Part shown: piece by piece, positions 56,001-64,000 of the stretch
Layout of the letters: the number at the start of each line of letters is the position of its first letter
Numbering within the stretch: position 1 is the stretch's first letter
Assembly: GCA_030447305.1 (NCBI GenBank)
Contig: JAUJPC010000006.1
Location: 80,400-144,399, forward strand
Direction of reading: 5' to 3'
From: Actinomycetota bacterium
GTDB taxonomy: Bacteria > Actinomycetota > CADDZG01 > JAHWKV01
Length of the DNA stretch: 64,000 bases
The notes under the pieces: model-generated
Databases searched by the model: none
Seen by the model: only the letters and a program-made list of their open reading frames with translations
What the model was told of the DNA's origin: nothing
Position numbers and translations under genes: made by a program

Positions 56001-57257
56001 ATGAGCGTGTCGGATTCGTCCGACAGGACCGCTTGCTCGCCTGCCGCCCAAGCCGTCCCGGAGTACATTGCGACGGAGCGGGTGGTGCGGAACATGGAGG
56101 GTGCCATCGGAGTCTTTCGGTGGGCGGCACTCGCATGGGTCATTCTTCATGCCCTTTCCTGGCAGCTATCAGGAGAGGGGTTCCGCCGCCCAACCCTCGT
56201 CATAGCCGCCGTGACGGGAGTCACCGCATGGACCTTATGGCTCACCACTGCCAAGGCACCACTAAGAGGCAAGGTGTTGCTGTTCGACGCCATGTTGGGG
56301 GCTGCTCTGAACCTGGTTTCCGGACTGACGGTCCAACCGGGGAAGCTGGGAATTGCCACGTCCACACTGGCGCTTAGCTATCCCTACTCTGCCGTCCTCG
56401 CGGCAGGTACGGCCCTTGGCCCGCTTGCTGGCTCGTTGGCCGGTGGAGTCATGGCAGCGTCGTATTGGGTCGCCCATCTGGTGAACGGTGCACCTCTTAC
56501 TGAGGCTTTGATGAGCCGGCTTCTTGCAGGCTCCGCGGGCTATCTCTTTGCCGGGTTGATGTTTGGCACGGTTTCGAGTTTGCTGCGTAGGTCATCGGAG
56601 GAGGTTCGGGCTGCCACGGCCGAGGCCATCGCCGCCCGTGAAAAAGCGGCGAGGCTCTCCGAGCGTGAGTCCATGGCTCGCCAGATTCACGACTCGGTAT
56701 TGCAGGTCCTGGCGCTGATACACAAGCGAGGGACCCAGCTTGCCGAGTCGCAAACACCCGATCGGGCCAAGGTTGCCGAGCTGGCGGAGATGGCGAAAGA
56801 CCAGGAAGCTGCACTGCGGGGGTTGATCATGAGGGAGCCGGAGGATGCTCCGGTGGGGGAGGCCTCCCTAAGGAGCGCGCTGGAGGAGGTGGCGGCCGGC
56901 ATCAAAGCAGTGGATGTCAGTGTGAGTACGGTAGGGCCGGTCTGGCTGCCCCGCGGGCTGGTCGATGAGCTCGTCGATGCTGTGAGGGAGGCTTTGGCCA
57001 ACGTGATCAAGCATTCAGGGGCAACCAAGGCGGCAATCTTTGCCGACGAGCAGGATGGGATGTTGCAGTTGAGCGTCAGGGATGACGGAGCTGGATTCGT
57101 TTTTGACGAGGCCAAATTTAGGCAGGAAGGGAAGTTCGGGATGCTGAATAGCATGGGGGGCCGGGTCGATGCTATGGGGGGCAGCATGAAGATCGATTCC
57201 CGATTGGGAAGCGGGACGGAGGTTGAGTTTCAGGTTCCCCTTCAACCGGGCAAATGA
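56001..57257 (+). CDS. MacS-like membrane sensor histidine kinase
   Basis: A 418-residue sensor kinase. Five or six N-terminal hydrophobic segments (~40-195) form the input domain. The HisKA_3-type dimerisation helix has the phosphorylated His in ARQIHDSVLQVLALIH, and the ATPase domain shows the N-box REALANVIKHSGA and the D-box VRDDGAGF, ending in a G-box (GSGTEVEFQVPL). The architecture resembles actinobacterial MacS kinases, which pair with NarL-type regulators. ATG 56001 chosen because the upstream frame has no ribosome site; the region between start and first membrane segment is variable. Seven bases before the regulator start, so they are co-transcribed. Confidence 0.88.
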   Translation: MSVSDSSDRTACSPAAQAVPEYIATERVVRNMEGAIGVFRWAALAWVILHALSWQLSGEGFRRPTLVIAAVTGVTAWTLWLTTAKAPLRGKVLLFDAMLGAALNLVSGLTVQPGKLGIATSTLALSYPYSAVLAAGTALGPLAGSLAGGVMAASYWVAHLVNGAPLTEALMSRLLAGSAGYLFAGLMFGTVSSLLRRSSEEVRAATAEAIAAREKAARLSERESMARQIHDSVLQVLALIHKRGTQLAESQTPDRAKVAELAEMAKDQEAALRGLIMREPEDAPVGEASLRSALEEVAAGIKAVDVSVSTVGPVWLPRGLVDELVDAVREALANVIKHSGATKAAIFADEQDGMLQLSVRDDGAGFVFDEAKFRQEGKFGMLNSMGGRVDAMGGSMKIDSRLGSGTEVEFQVPLQPGK

Positions 57258-57264
57258 TGCCGCG

Positions 57265-57918
57265 ATGAGCGAGCCCATTCGCGTGATGGTGGTAGACGAC
57301 CATCCTGTTTGGCGGGACGGCATCCGGGCCGACCTCGAACGAGGGGGTAACGCCACGGTAGTTGCTGAGGCAGCCGACGGTGGGGAGGCGATCACCAAGG
57401 CCAGAGAGACGATGCCCGATGTGGTGCTCATGGACCTGCAGCTTCCGACCGTCAAAGGAGCGGAAGCAACCCGACGGATCGTCGAGGACTCCCCACACGC
57501 CAAGGTCCTCATACTCTCGGCCTCCGGAGAGGAAACGGACGTCATGGAGGCCGTCAAGGCGGGGGCGTGCGGATACCTTCTCAAGAGTACGAAGACGGCG
57601 GATGTTGTCGACGCAGTACGCCGAGTCAGCCAAGGCGAGTCAGTTTTCAGCCCATCCCTGGCCGGCATGGTGCTTCAGGAGTTCAGGCGCATGGCATCGA
57701 GGGACCCGGCCGAGCCGTCTCTGACGGCCCGCGAGAACGAGGTTCTGGTGCTGGTGGCCAAGGGATACACCTACCGCGAGATCGCCGAGAAGCTGTTCCT
57801 TTCCATAAAGACGGTCCAAAATCACGTGCAAAACATCCTCGCAAAGCTGCAACTCCACAAAAGATACGAGCTGATGCGCTACGCCATCCAGCGGGGCCTC
57901 GACAAGACCCCGGATTAG
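57265..57918 (+). CDS. NarL/LuxR-family response regulator
   Basis: A 217-residue regulator, the partner of the kinase directly upstream. Receiver domain: VMVVDDHPVWRDG (acidic pocket), phospho-acceptor Asp in VVLMDLQLP (~55), VLILSASGEE and the LLKSTK lysine. C-terminal LuxR-type helix-turn-helix: LTARENEVLVLVAKGYTYRE then LFLSIKTVQNHVQNILAKLQ. Complete and typical length. It likely controls the small genes downstream or the oxidative genes around it; targets unknown. Confidence 0.93.
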   Translation: MSEPIRVMVVDDHPVWRDGIRADLERGGNATVVAEAADGGEAITKARETMPDVVLMDLQLPTVKGAEATRRIVEDSPHAKVLILSASGEETDVMEAVKAGACGYLLKSTKTADVVDAVRRVSQGESVFSPSLAGMVLQEFRRMASRDPAEPSLTARENEVLVLVAKGYTYREIAEKLFLSIKTVQNHVQNILAKLQLHKRYELMRYAIQRGLDKTPD

Positions 57919-58074
57919 CTCGGAGCTCTCCCGCGAGGATGGCGGAGAGGTTGCGTGGTCCTTGTCCGCTACGTATAAAGCTTAATCTCCGTAACTTCAC
58001 GGAAGTCCTAAGTAAGGCAAAAAAATAGCGTTCACCTCTCGGAATTTGATTCGAGTGCGGCGAGAGGGGACGTC

Positions 58075-58416
58075 ATGCGGGGAATTGCGCAACGTGTAGT
58101 GCGGGGGTTCTTTCAGCTGTGCATCGGGATATTCCTGGTCTTAATTACGACGCCAAGCCTGACGGAGGGTTTTCCCAGCTTCGGCCCTGTTGGGGCAGCG
58201 ACCCTTGGGGCCGCCTGGCCATTCATAGGGTTGCTTTTGTACCTGCAGCACATTTTCGAAGAGGCCGGCCGACCGCACCCTAGTCTTAACGTGAGCCGTG
58301 AACCCAGTCTTAATGTGAGCCGTGAATCGGACACGAAGGAGCAGCGTCGACGTTCCGGGTCAGTACGCATGGGCCTGTGGATGCCGGATCCCGGATCCGG
58401 CCGAGAAACCGTCTAA
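58075..58416 (+). CDS. Small membrane protein with an internal duplication
   Basis: A 113-residue protein with two hydrophobic segments (FQLCIGIFLVLITTPSL and PVGAATLGAAWPFIGLLLYL), then a tail with a perfect 8-residue duplication (PSLNVSRE twice) from a 24-base tandem repeat at 58279-58326, and a basic end. GAGGGGAC lies ahead of the ATG. It ends two bases before the next start. No family recognised. Confidence 0.6.
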   Translation: MRGIAQRVVRGFFQLCIGIFLVLITTPSLTEGFPSFGPVGAATLGAAWPFIGLLLYLQHIFEEAGRPHPSLNVSREPSLNVSRESDTKEQRRRSGSVRMGLWMPDPGSGRETV

Positions 58417-58418
58417 CT

Positions 58419-59000
58419 ATGCAGGAGAGTTACTCGCTTTCCGGCACTGTTTTCGACGTCCATGAGGGATTGCCGTTCTGGGTTGAGCACAAGCCTGGCA
58501 TGGGCGGCAGTTGCTCCGTCACCACCTGGTTGATCGCCCGTGGGCAGATTGGCGGGGTCGACGTCTCCGACATGGTGGTGGTGACGATTTGGATGCAATC
58601 GGACAACGGAGCTTCCAGACGCGCCCGGCGCCTCATCCTCGTGGAGGAGGAGGCCTCCCCCGAAAGAGTTCGTTGGGTCGTCGACGCCTTCCACGGCCGT
58701 CTCGGAGGACCGCTAGGTGATCTTGCGGAGCGGGTCGGCAAGGAGCTCGGCTTTTATCTTGTGCCTATCGACTACCGGCTCGAGGAAAGCCGGATCACCA
58801 TCTCGGTCCCACACAAGGTGCGAGTAGTGGCGGCGGGACGTAAGATCCCGGAATCGCACCCAGCCTGCTCGGGGGGACCATGGCTCAGGAGATGGAGCGG
58901 GAAAGCCGACCAAGTCCTCGTAAATGTGCCCGAGCACGAGCTGGTGTGGAACCTGCCCCAGTCCCGAGCGCTTGGCGGAGCATTCCGGTTCGGCTGCTGA
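58419..59000 (+). CDS. DUF1326-like protein
   Basis: A 193-residue protein. The pattern LPFWVEHKPGMGGSCSVTTW, then ARGQIGGVDVSDMVVVTIWM, then LILVEEEASPERVRWVVDAF and HGRLGGPLGDL resembles DUF1326 proteins (small beta-rich, function unknown), although the usual first Cys pair is incomplete. ATG 58419 lies 2 bases after the preceding stop, so it is coupled to the small membrane gene. No signal peptide. Converges on the cyclooxygenase-like gene with 34 bp between. Confidence 0.55.
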   Translation: MQESYSLSGTVFDVHEGLPFWVEHKPGMGGSCSVTTWLIARGQIGGVDVSDMVVVTIWMQSDNGASRRARRLILVEEEASPERVRWVVDAFHGRLGGPLGDLAERVGKELGFYLVPIDYRLEESRITISVPHKVRVVAAGRKIPESHPACSGGPWLRRWSGKADQVLVNVPEHELVWNLPQSRALGGAFRFGC

Positions 59001-59034
59001 AGACGGCTAACTTTAGCCCTAATCCTCCATTCCG

Positions 59035-60681
59035 TCAGGCGCCGGCATGCGACCTGTCCCGATCGGCACGGTAAAAGTCCACGGTGTATCTCTTGCCGGA
59101 GGGTACGTTGCGGTGCAGCAGGTCCGAAAGGGTGTGCAGGCTCATGATCTGCTCCCAGCCGACCGGCGAGAAGGTCTCTTGTTTGAAGATGTTCTCGGCA
59201 AGCAGAGGATTGGTGAGGGCCTGGGAGAAGGCATCAATTCCAACGAGTCTTCCTACCATGGGCGGTAAAGCAGAGTTGCGGCGCAGATCCTCCGCGTATA
59301 GGCCGACGTAAAGCTCGAGATTATCCACGTGACCGTAGAGCTTTTCTAGCTCCTTCACCACCGTTTTGTCGCTGCTCAACTGATCGAAGCTTGTCGCACG
59401 GGGGTACTTGAACAGCTCCCGATAATCGTTGTAGCTCCTGAGCTTCACCGTGCGGCCCAATTGGACCCCGGCCAGTTCGACCGGAAGCAAAAAGTCCGGC
59501 GTGTTGTGAAGGCCGAGGCTCGCCGCTGGCTGGGTGGAGCTCTCCTCGAAGATATTGCCCAGGCCGTTGTCGATGATCATGTCGTTGTTCCACATCGAGT
59601 CCTGCATGAGCATCCGCTCGCCTTTGTGGAGGAGTGTATTTGGCAGCATGCTATGCCAGCGGTAGACCAAGCTGAACTCCACCGTCATCCAGTTTTGCCG
59701 ATACCACTTTTCCTTGGTGAACGCGAGAGGGTCCGTAACGAACTTGAAGTGGTAGGGAGTGATGTGGTTGATGTAGTCCTCGACGACGATCTTCATCACC
59801 TCAACGATCACCGCATTGCGGGCGGTTTGAAAGAGGCGATCGTCGTCCCAGTGAGGGTAGGCATCGGCGAGTAAGTCGGCGAGGCGATTGTGTTCTCTCA
59901 AACAAAGGACGTTTAGCATCACGTAGCCGACGGAAACGTTGGCACGCTCCACTTCCACGCCCATGGCGAACAGCCTCTCTTTTCCGCCTCTGGCTTGCCT
60001 AGGCGGATCCTCCCTGACGGTGTGGAGATGAGGAAGAGCGCTGAACTCCTCCTTTGGTTCTCCGGATTCCTCGTAAAAGAAGGGGGGGTACTCCTCGCCA
60101 TTAATGATCTGGCTTTTCAGCTTTCCGCCTTCGTGGGACCTCAGCTGCTCAGTGATTGCGGAGTGAAGCCCGTAAACCGTGCACAGATCGATGTGGTGAT
60201 TAGATACATTTTTCAGCGGATCGGTGCGGTCGGTCCTTAAGAATCCGTCGGTGAACCACTGCACGAAGTAAGGAAAGATCAGATTGGACTTGGGTGAGTA
60301 CTTGGTCTGTTCCCCCATGCGAAAAAGATCCTGCAGGTTTTCGACGGCCGGCAACTTGCGCTTGAAGTCCTCGGTGGGGGAGAGGGTGATCCCGAGGTGC
60401 TTCTCGTCGGTCAGGGGCTCCCAGTCCGAAGGCGGGAGGTGGAGTCCTGAGTAACTCCTATCGGTGAGCGACTCCCAGGAGGTGTAGGGACTCTTGGTAC
60501 TGAACGCATAGGGTCGAGTCGGAATCTTGAGGATGGCGTTGTTAATGAGCGCCTTGTTGGCCAGCTTTTGGCGGGAGTCGCTACTTTGAACCCAGGTCCA
60601 GAATGGCTTCAAGTGAGTAAGGGCGTAGGTCTCAAAGGTGTTCTTGAGACCATCCTTGGAAGTGTCCCTCCTGTTGGCCAT
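59035..60681 (-). CDS. Cyclooxygenase-like haem peroxidase (fatty-acid oxygenase type)
   Basis: A 548-residue protein clearly of the prostaglandin synthase/dioxygenase branch of animal haem peroxidases. It shows the LREHNRLADLL helix (262-272) and LFQTARNAVIVEVMKIVVED. Tyr340 (COX Tyr385 position) and proximal His343 lie in VYRWHSMLP, and a GIDAFSQALTNPLL stretch near the end corresponds to the COX Ser530 region. The distal segment reads NLIFPYFVQWFTDGFLRT: aligned by eye to COX FAQHFTHQF, the distal His is Asp145 and COX His386 is Arg341. Lacks EGF and membrane-binding domains. Catalytic Tyr kept, so a fatty-acid radical oxygenation is possible; the peroxidase half-reaction may be altered. 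ATG with AGGAG upstream. Divergent from the 565-residue gene. Confidence 0.88.
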   Translation of the reverse strand: MANRRDTSKDGLKNTFETYALTHLKPFWTWVQSSDSRQKLANKALINNAILKIPTRPYAFSTKSPYTSWESLTDRSYSGLHLPPSDWEPLTDEKHLGITLSPTEDFKRKLPAVENLQDLFRMGEQTKYSPKSNLIFPYFVQWFTDGFLRTDRTDPLKNVSNHHIDLCTVYGLHSAITEQLRSHEGGKLKSQIINGEEYPPFFYEESGEPKEEFSALPHLHTVREDPPRQARGGKERLFAMGVEVERANVSVGYVMLNVLCLREHNRLADLLADAYPHWDDDRLFQTARNAVIVEVMKIVVEDYINHITPYHFKFVTDPLAFTKEKWYRQNWMTVEFSLVYRWHSMLPNTLLHKGERMLMQDSMWNNDMIIDNGLGNIFEESSTQPAASLGLHNTPDFLLPVELAGVQLGRTVKLRSYNDYRELFKYPRATSFDQLSSDKTVVKELEKLYGHVDNLELYVGLYAEDLRRNSALPPMVGRLVGIDAFSQALTNPLLAENIFKQETFSPVGWEQIMSLHTLSDLLHRNVPSGKRYTVDFYRADRDRSHAGA

Positions 60682-61361
60682 GACTTCATCGCTCCTTGCT
60701 AACGCTTGTATGTCCCCTGGGACGCAACCGGTAGTGGCGTGGACATGTCTTCTTCGTAGTCGTATTTGGCCAGGACCCAGGGCTTTGCTGCCTCAAACCT
60801 AAATTCCATCGCCAGACAGACGTCGAGTTCACTGGATCAGCTTAGGGTGAGCAGCTCAACGAAAACAGGGCGAAATCGCCCCAGCTATGACCGGCGAAAG
60901 GCCCTAATTGACGTGCTGCTCATACCTATGCGGATGGGATGCACCTACTTCGGCCAGTTTGGAACCGAGGGATTAAGGGGGTATTGCCGGCAAGCTTCTT
61001 GCCAACAGTACCTACGCAAACTGAGGTGTGTGGAAGCTTGATTTAGGCAGTCCCCCCGTATCGATCACCTGAGCGCTCCCATAGCATGAGCTCGAAGTAG
61101 CTGAGTCGACACCAACTGTGGAGGTGATGTAGGGGTGGCTCCTGATCCGTTTGAACCGACACCACCGGATCGTTCGATGGGTCTTTCTCCTGCATTCTGG
61201 TTTTGGAAGTGGCTGCCTGATCCAGCTCCTGACGTCCGCGACTCACTTCTGCTTGCTCAAATTCACGCTTTGGCTTAAGTGATCAGCGAAGGAAAGCTCC
61301 GTGAAGAGGTTCAGTTCGCTGTCGCCAAGATGCTTCAGGGACGGTTCGGCTAGGAGGGCGA
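60682..61361. promoter_or_regulatory. Divergent intergenic region
   Basis: Lies between the cyclooxygenase-like gene (minus) and the 565-residue gene (plus), so it should carry both promoters. No clear motif or gene found. Confidence 0.35.
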
Positions 61362-63059
61362 GTGAACTCAAGCGAGCGTAGATTCCCCACCCGGCTGTTC
61401 AACGTACCGACCGGTCCCGAGTTTGCGGAGTCGCAAGGGACCAGTGGCGCTCGGGGATTTGCCACCGCCGTCGGTGAACCAAGCGGTCGGGCTCCCAGGG
61501 TGATGCCTCCGGCACCGAATCGGATAAATCAAGCGATTCAAGGCGTCCCGGATGGGACCAGAGCAATGACCAACGAAGAGGTGGAGCGGCTGCTAAATGA
61601 TCCGTTCGCCACCTTAGTGCTGAGAGCGGGAAGGTTCCCTAACGACCTCGGCGAGTTACTACAGGCGCTAGACGAGGCGAACTCTTTGGACTTGGGCGTT
61701 TCGGAACAGACTAGCTTCGTGGTTTCCGAGGGCGGGCAAATCCCATTTTCCCCTGGTGTCGACAAAGGCGGTACAAGGTTGTTGACCGTGAGGTCTCGCC
61801 GCACGGCTACCGGCACCTCGCCGGAACTGATCGTCAGCACCTTGATTCCCCCAGGCAAGGCCCCGCGCAGCCAGGAGATCTTGAACGAGGTACTCGCTTG
61901 GGATCCGGTGAATCGGACCTTCCACTTCTATCAACGGCAGCAGGGGGCTTGGTTTTGGTGCGGGCAGTCGGACATGGCCCTGCAGGCTCCGACACGAGGC
62001 AAGGGACCGTTCGACTCCCATGTGAACGGCTATCCCTTGATGAAGGAGCTGAAGAGCCCTTGGGTGCACTGGAGCGGTCCGGATCTTAAGATCGTCGAGA
62101 CAGCTTATGGTCCCGACGACCCTCTGGTGTCCGATCCACTATTCGGTGACCACGACCTGGCGTTTGAGTTAGAGGAAGCGGTGTTGCGTCCCCTCATTGA
62201 GCGGTGGAACACTGCCCGGTTTGACAAGTCCACCAAAGCAGGGACGCTCACCTCAGCCAGGCGGTTTCTGGCTCAAGTGTTGGAAGGGCAGTCGGCGAAT
62301 CTCATCAGTACGCACACGCAGTGGAAGCGACTGCCTGCCGACGACTTGCAGGACCTTCCAGTCACATTCTTTTACGAGCACGACACTTTGGCCGACAGTA
62401 GAAGAGTGGGCCTGGAGGTGGAACCGCCAACGCTGTCGATGACGGGGAGTCGGTACAAAGCCCTCGCGGAGAAACACAACCTTAGAGTTCGTGGCGAGTC
62501 GTTAGATGAGCCCGGCGATGTGCCGTTCTGCTTCACGGTGCCGGAGCGGCCATTCGAGGACGTATTGGTAGCAGAGGAGTTAATACAGCGCGGTGCGATG
62601 TCGAAGCGGTTGGCCGCGTGCCTACTGATGATCGACTTTGCCAATCCAGTGGAGTCACCTCGCCGGGCGCAACTAATGCGGCATGTTCCGGACACGGTGG
62701 AGCTCCGTCCAGAGACGAACCTGGATACGACGCTGGTTCCGCTGATACTCGAGGCCGCCGAAGATACTGAAGAGGGCAGTGCGGAGCGGGAGTTTGCGGC
62801 GCATTGGCAGCTTGGTCCGACGGATTGGGTAGCGGTCTTCACTTCCAGGATCGTCACTTATCTGGGACTCGTGGCGGCCACACTCAACACCGACGAGGGC
62901 TGTGATGCCATCTTCCGCTTGGCGGAATCCCGCAGGCGAGAGTTCAGGCGTCGGCCGCTTGCCGAGTTCGGACTAACTCTGCCCCAAGCTGTAGCCATTC
63001 CGCAGAACGAACCGCCGCTTGAGATGACCGAGCAAGCCACAGTGACTCCGCGTAATTAA
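61362..63059 (+). CDS. Unrecognised 565-residue protein
   Basis: No family recognised. Residues ~70-115 are helical (MTNEEVERLLNDPFATLVLR), followed by mixed alpha/beta sequence with aromatic stretches (FHFYQRQQGAWFWCGQSDMA; VTFFYEHDTLADSRRVGLEV) and a helical tail (ALAEKHNLRVRGES). No signal peptide or membrane segment. GTG start with AGGAGGGCGA directly ahead, a strong ribosome site. It sits divergently beside the cyclooxygenase-like gene and 33 bp before the next gene, so a functional link to oxygenated lipids is possible, by position only. Confidence 0.7.
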   Translation: MNSSERRFPTRLFNVPTGPEFAESQGTSGARGFATAVGEPSGRAPRVMPPAPNRINQAIQGVPDGTRAMTNEEVERLLNDPFATLVLRAGRFPNDLGELLQALDEANSLDLGVSEQTSFVVSEGGQIPFSPGVDKGGTRLLTVRSRRTATGTSPELIVSTLIPPGKAPRSQEILNEVLAWDPVNRTFHFYQRQQGAWFWCGQSDMALQAPTRGKGPFDSHVNGYPLMKELKSPWVHWSGPDLKIVETAYGPDDPLVSDPLFGDHDLAFELEEAVLRPLIERWNTARFDKSTKAGTLTSARRFLAQVLEGQSANLISTHTQWKRLPADDLQDLPVTFFYEHDTLADSRRVGLEVEPPTLSMTGSRYKALAEKHNLRVRGESLDEPGDVPFCFTVPERPFEDVLVAEELIQRGAMSKRLAACLLMIDFANPVESPRRAQLMRHVPDTVELRPETNLDTTLVPLILEAAEDTEEGSAEREFAAHWQLGPTDWVAVFTSRIVTYLGLVAATLNTDEGCDAIFRLAESRRREFRRRPLAEFGLTLPQAVAIPQNEPPLEMTEQATVTPRN

Positions 63060-63092
63060 CGTCTTAGGCATGCCTATGCCAAGGAGGGTGGG

Positions 63093-64000
63093 ATGGCGCT
63101 GCAATCGTTTTCGACCCCAGGTTTAGTCGACGACCTAACTGAGGCTGGAAAGCAACGGTGGTCGCAAAGCCTCAGCCTAATGCTCGACGAGGAAGCCGCC
63201 GGCAACCCCCAGAATCCGGCGGACAATCCGCGGCCTCAATTCTTCAACCCATTGGGCGTAGAGCTCGCTTCGGATGCCACCGACAAGGTCATGCGGTGGG
63301 GGGCATTTCCTCGCAAACTGGCCCGAGTCGCCGCTCCCCGTCGTTGGCGGCTGGGAGACGAGCGCGACAGACAAGAGGAGTACTGCGAATGGGCTGCGCA
63401 GCGTGATTCGGACGGCCGCATCGTGCGGGCGATGTTCACTTGCGAGGTCCCGAGCTACTATCACCAGCTCGCAAGCGATGATCCCGACCGCCTTGTCGCC
63501 ACCTACCAGGAGCACGTCAGTCCTGAGGTGCAGCTGTCCGACTTGATCTCATCCAGCGGGATCTACCAGGAACGCAACCCATGGAACCTAGACGGGGCGA
63601 TGCACATGGTCCAGGGTGCCAATACGTTGCCCGCTGCCGTCCTGCTGGTGGCCCAGTCCACCATAGTGCGGACGCGCGATGGGGAGGTGATTGGCAGTCC
63701 GAGCGACCTTATCCGCTGTGGGATCGGTGCAGACCCAGAGCGGAACAGCGATCCGCTCATCGTAGGAGAGGTTAACGAGCTTGCCAGAGCAGGGGCGATG
63801 GTAACGCTTGCCGACCCGATCGGACTCTACCTCGCCGGCTTACGGACCTCAGGATGGGAAGCGCCTGGAGGAAACGACCCATCTAGCTTCTGGAGAATAA
63901 CGCGGGGGTCGCCGGACCACCCCGTTCGGGCCGTTTACGAAGTGCCCGCTGATCTCGGATTCACCGTAAGCGACATCCTCATTAACGGCGAGCGCATTCA
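63093..64000 (+). CDS. Unrecognised protein, runs off the window end (partial)
   Basis: Open from ATG 63093 (AAGGAGG upstream) to the last base, at least 302 residues, 3' end not seen. Contains WGAFPRKLARVAAPRRW, then VPSYYHQLASDDPDRL, then WNLDGAMHMVQGANTLPAAV and IGLYLAGLRTSGWEAPG. The conserved-looking aromatic and histidine residues suggest an enzyme, but no family was recognised. It follows the 565-residue gene by 33 bp on the same strand, most likely one operon. Confidence 0.65.
   Translation, partial: MALQSFSTPGLVDDLTEAGKQRWSQSLSLMLDEEAAGNPQNPADNPRPQFFNPLGVELASDATDKVMRWGAFPRKLARVAAPRRWRLGDERDRQEEYCEWAAQRDSDGRIVRAMFTCEVPSYYHQLASDDPDRLVATYQEHVSPEVQLSDLISSSGIYQERNPWNLDGAMHMVQGANTLPAAVLLVAQSTIVRTRDGEVIGSPSDLIRCGIGADPERNSDPLIVGEVNELARAGAMVTLADPIGLYLAGLRTSGWEAPGGNDPSSFWRITRGSPDHPVRAVYEVPADLGFTVSDILINGERI

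Noticed and set aside
55730..56377. 215-residue plus-strand frame before the histidine kinase
   Set aside because: Out of frame with the kinase, no ribosome site or family; a shadow of kinase coding sequence.

Overview
The window reads as a piece of a high-GC actinobacterial chromosome, probably from an uncultured or soil lineage. The evidence is a class F sortase beside a DUF4331 protein, relics of a transaldolase/PGI-gnd gene pair, a large LuxR-type ATPase regulator, a NarL-type two-component pair, and a tRNA 3' end that encodes CCA. I cannot name a genus. Recognisable genes are separated by long stretches of decayed DNA, and many relics carry single frameshifts.

Left part (1-36.4 kb) looks like stacked mobile islands. 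It opens with a decayed replication-relaxation gene, then an OLD-family ATPase/TOPRIM nuclease convergent with an unknown gene and a UPF0489 gene, then a copper amine oxidase. Three related ~275-290 bp sites follow at 9.16, 23.90 and 36.15 kb. Each has a core resembling the 3' half of tRNA-Val(GAC), flanked on both sides by paired GGTCCGT-like (CCCGTC-like in the third) words, the layout of a tyrosine-recombinase attachment site. The third still carries a complete tRNA 3' half ending in CCA. Between sites 1 and 2 lie a triple zinc-ribbon protein, an endonuclease/exonuclease/phosphatase protein, a giant patatin-like membrane protein, a terminase relic, a membrane-GAF-like/Panacea gene pair, a frameshifted membrane gene and three decayed insertion sequences. 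Between sites 2 and 3 lie a ~24-28 bp tandem-repeat array, a three-gene cassette of very large unrecognised proteins (938, 1328 and 317 aa), two gene scraps, a hemopexin-repeat protein and a truncated IS.

Middle part (36.7-49.3 kb). A MidA-like methyltransferase tail is followed by an intact minus-strand operon: DUF4331 protein, class F sortase and TPR protein. Next comes a mosaic of truncated genes (TadC-like, PGI, gnd) and second copies of sequences from the first island. Then come two small membrane genes, a nuclease-fold gene, two small genes and an animal-type haem peroxidase with two peptidoglycan-binding domains. The peroxidase is divergent from a frameshifted membrane-anchored gene that has one such domain.

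Right part (49.7-64 kb). A LuxR-family ATPase regulator, a frameshifted epoxide-hydrolase-like gene, a cytochrome P450, a MacS-like histidine kinase with its NarL-type regulator, two small genes, a cyclooxygenase-like haem peroxidase and two unrecognised genes (the last runs off the end). A P450 close to a cyclooxygenase-like enzyme suggests fatty-acid oxygenation (oxylipin) chemistry; that is inference.

Best candidates for something undescribed: the three-gene cassette with its upstream repeat array, the membrane-GAF-like/Panacea pair, and the cyclooxygenase homologue whose distal histidine position is aspartate.
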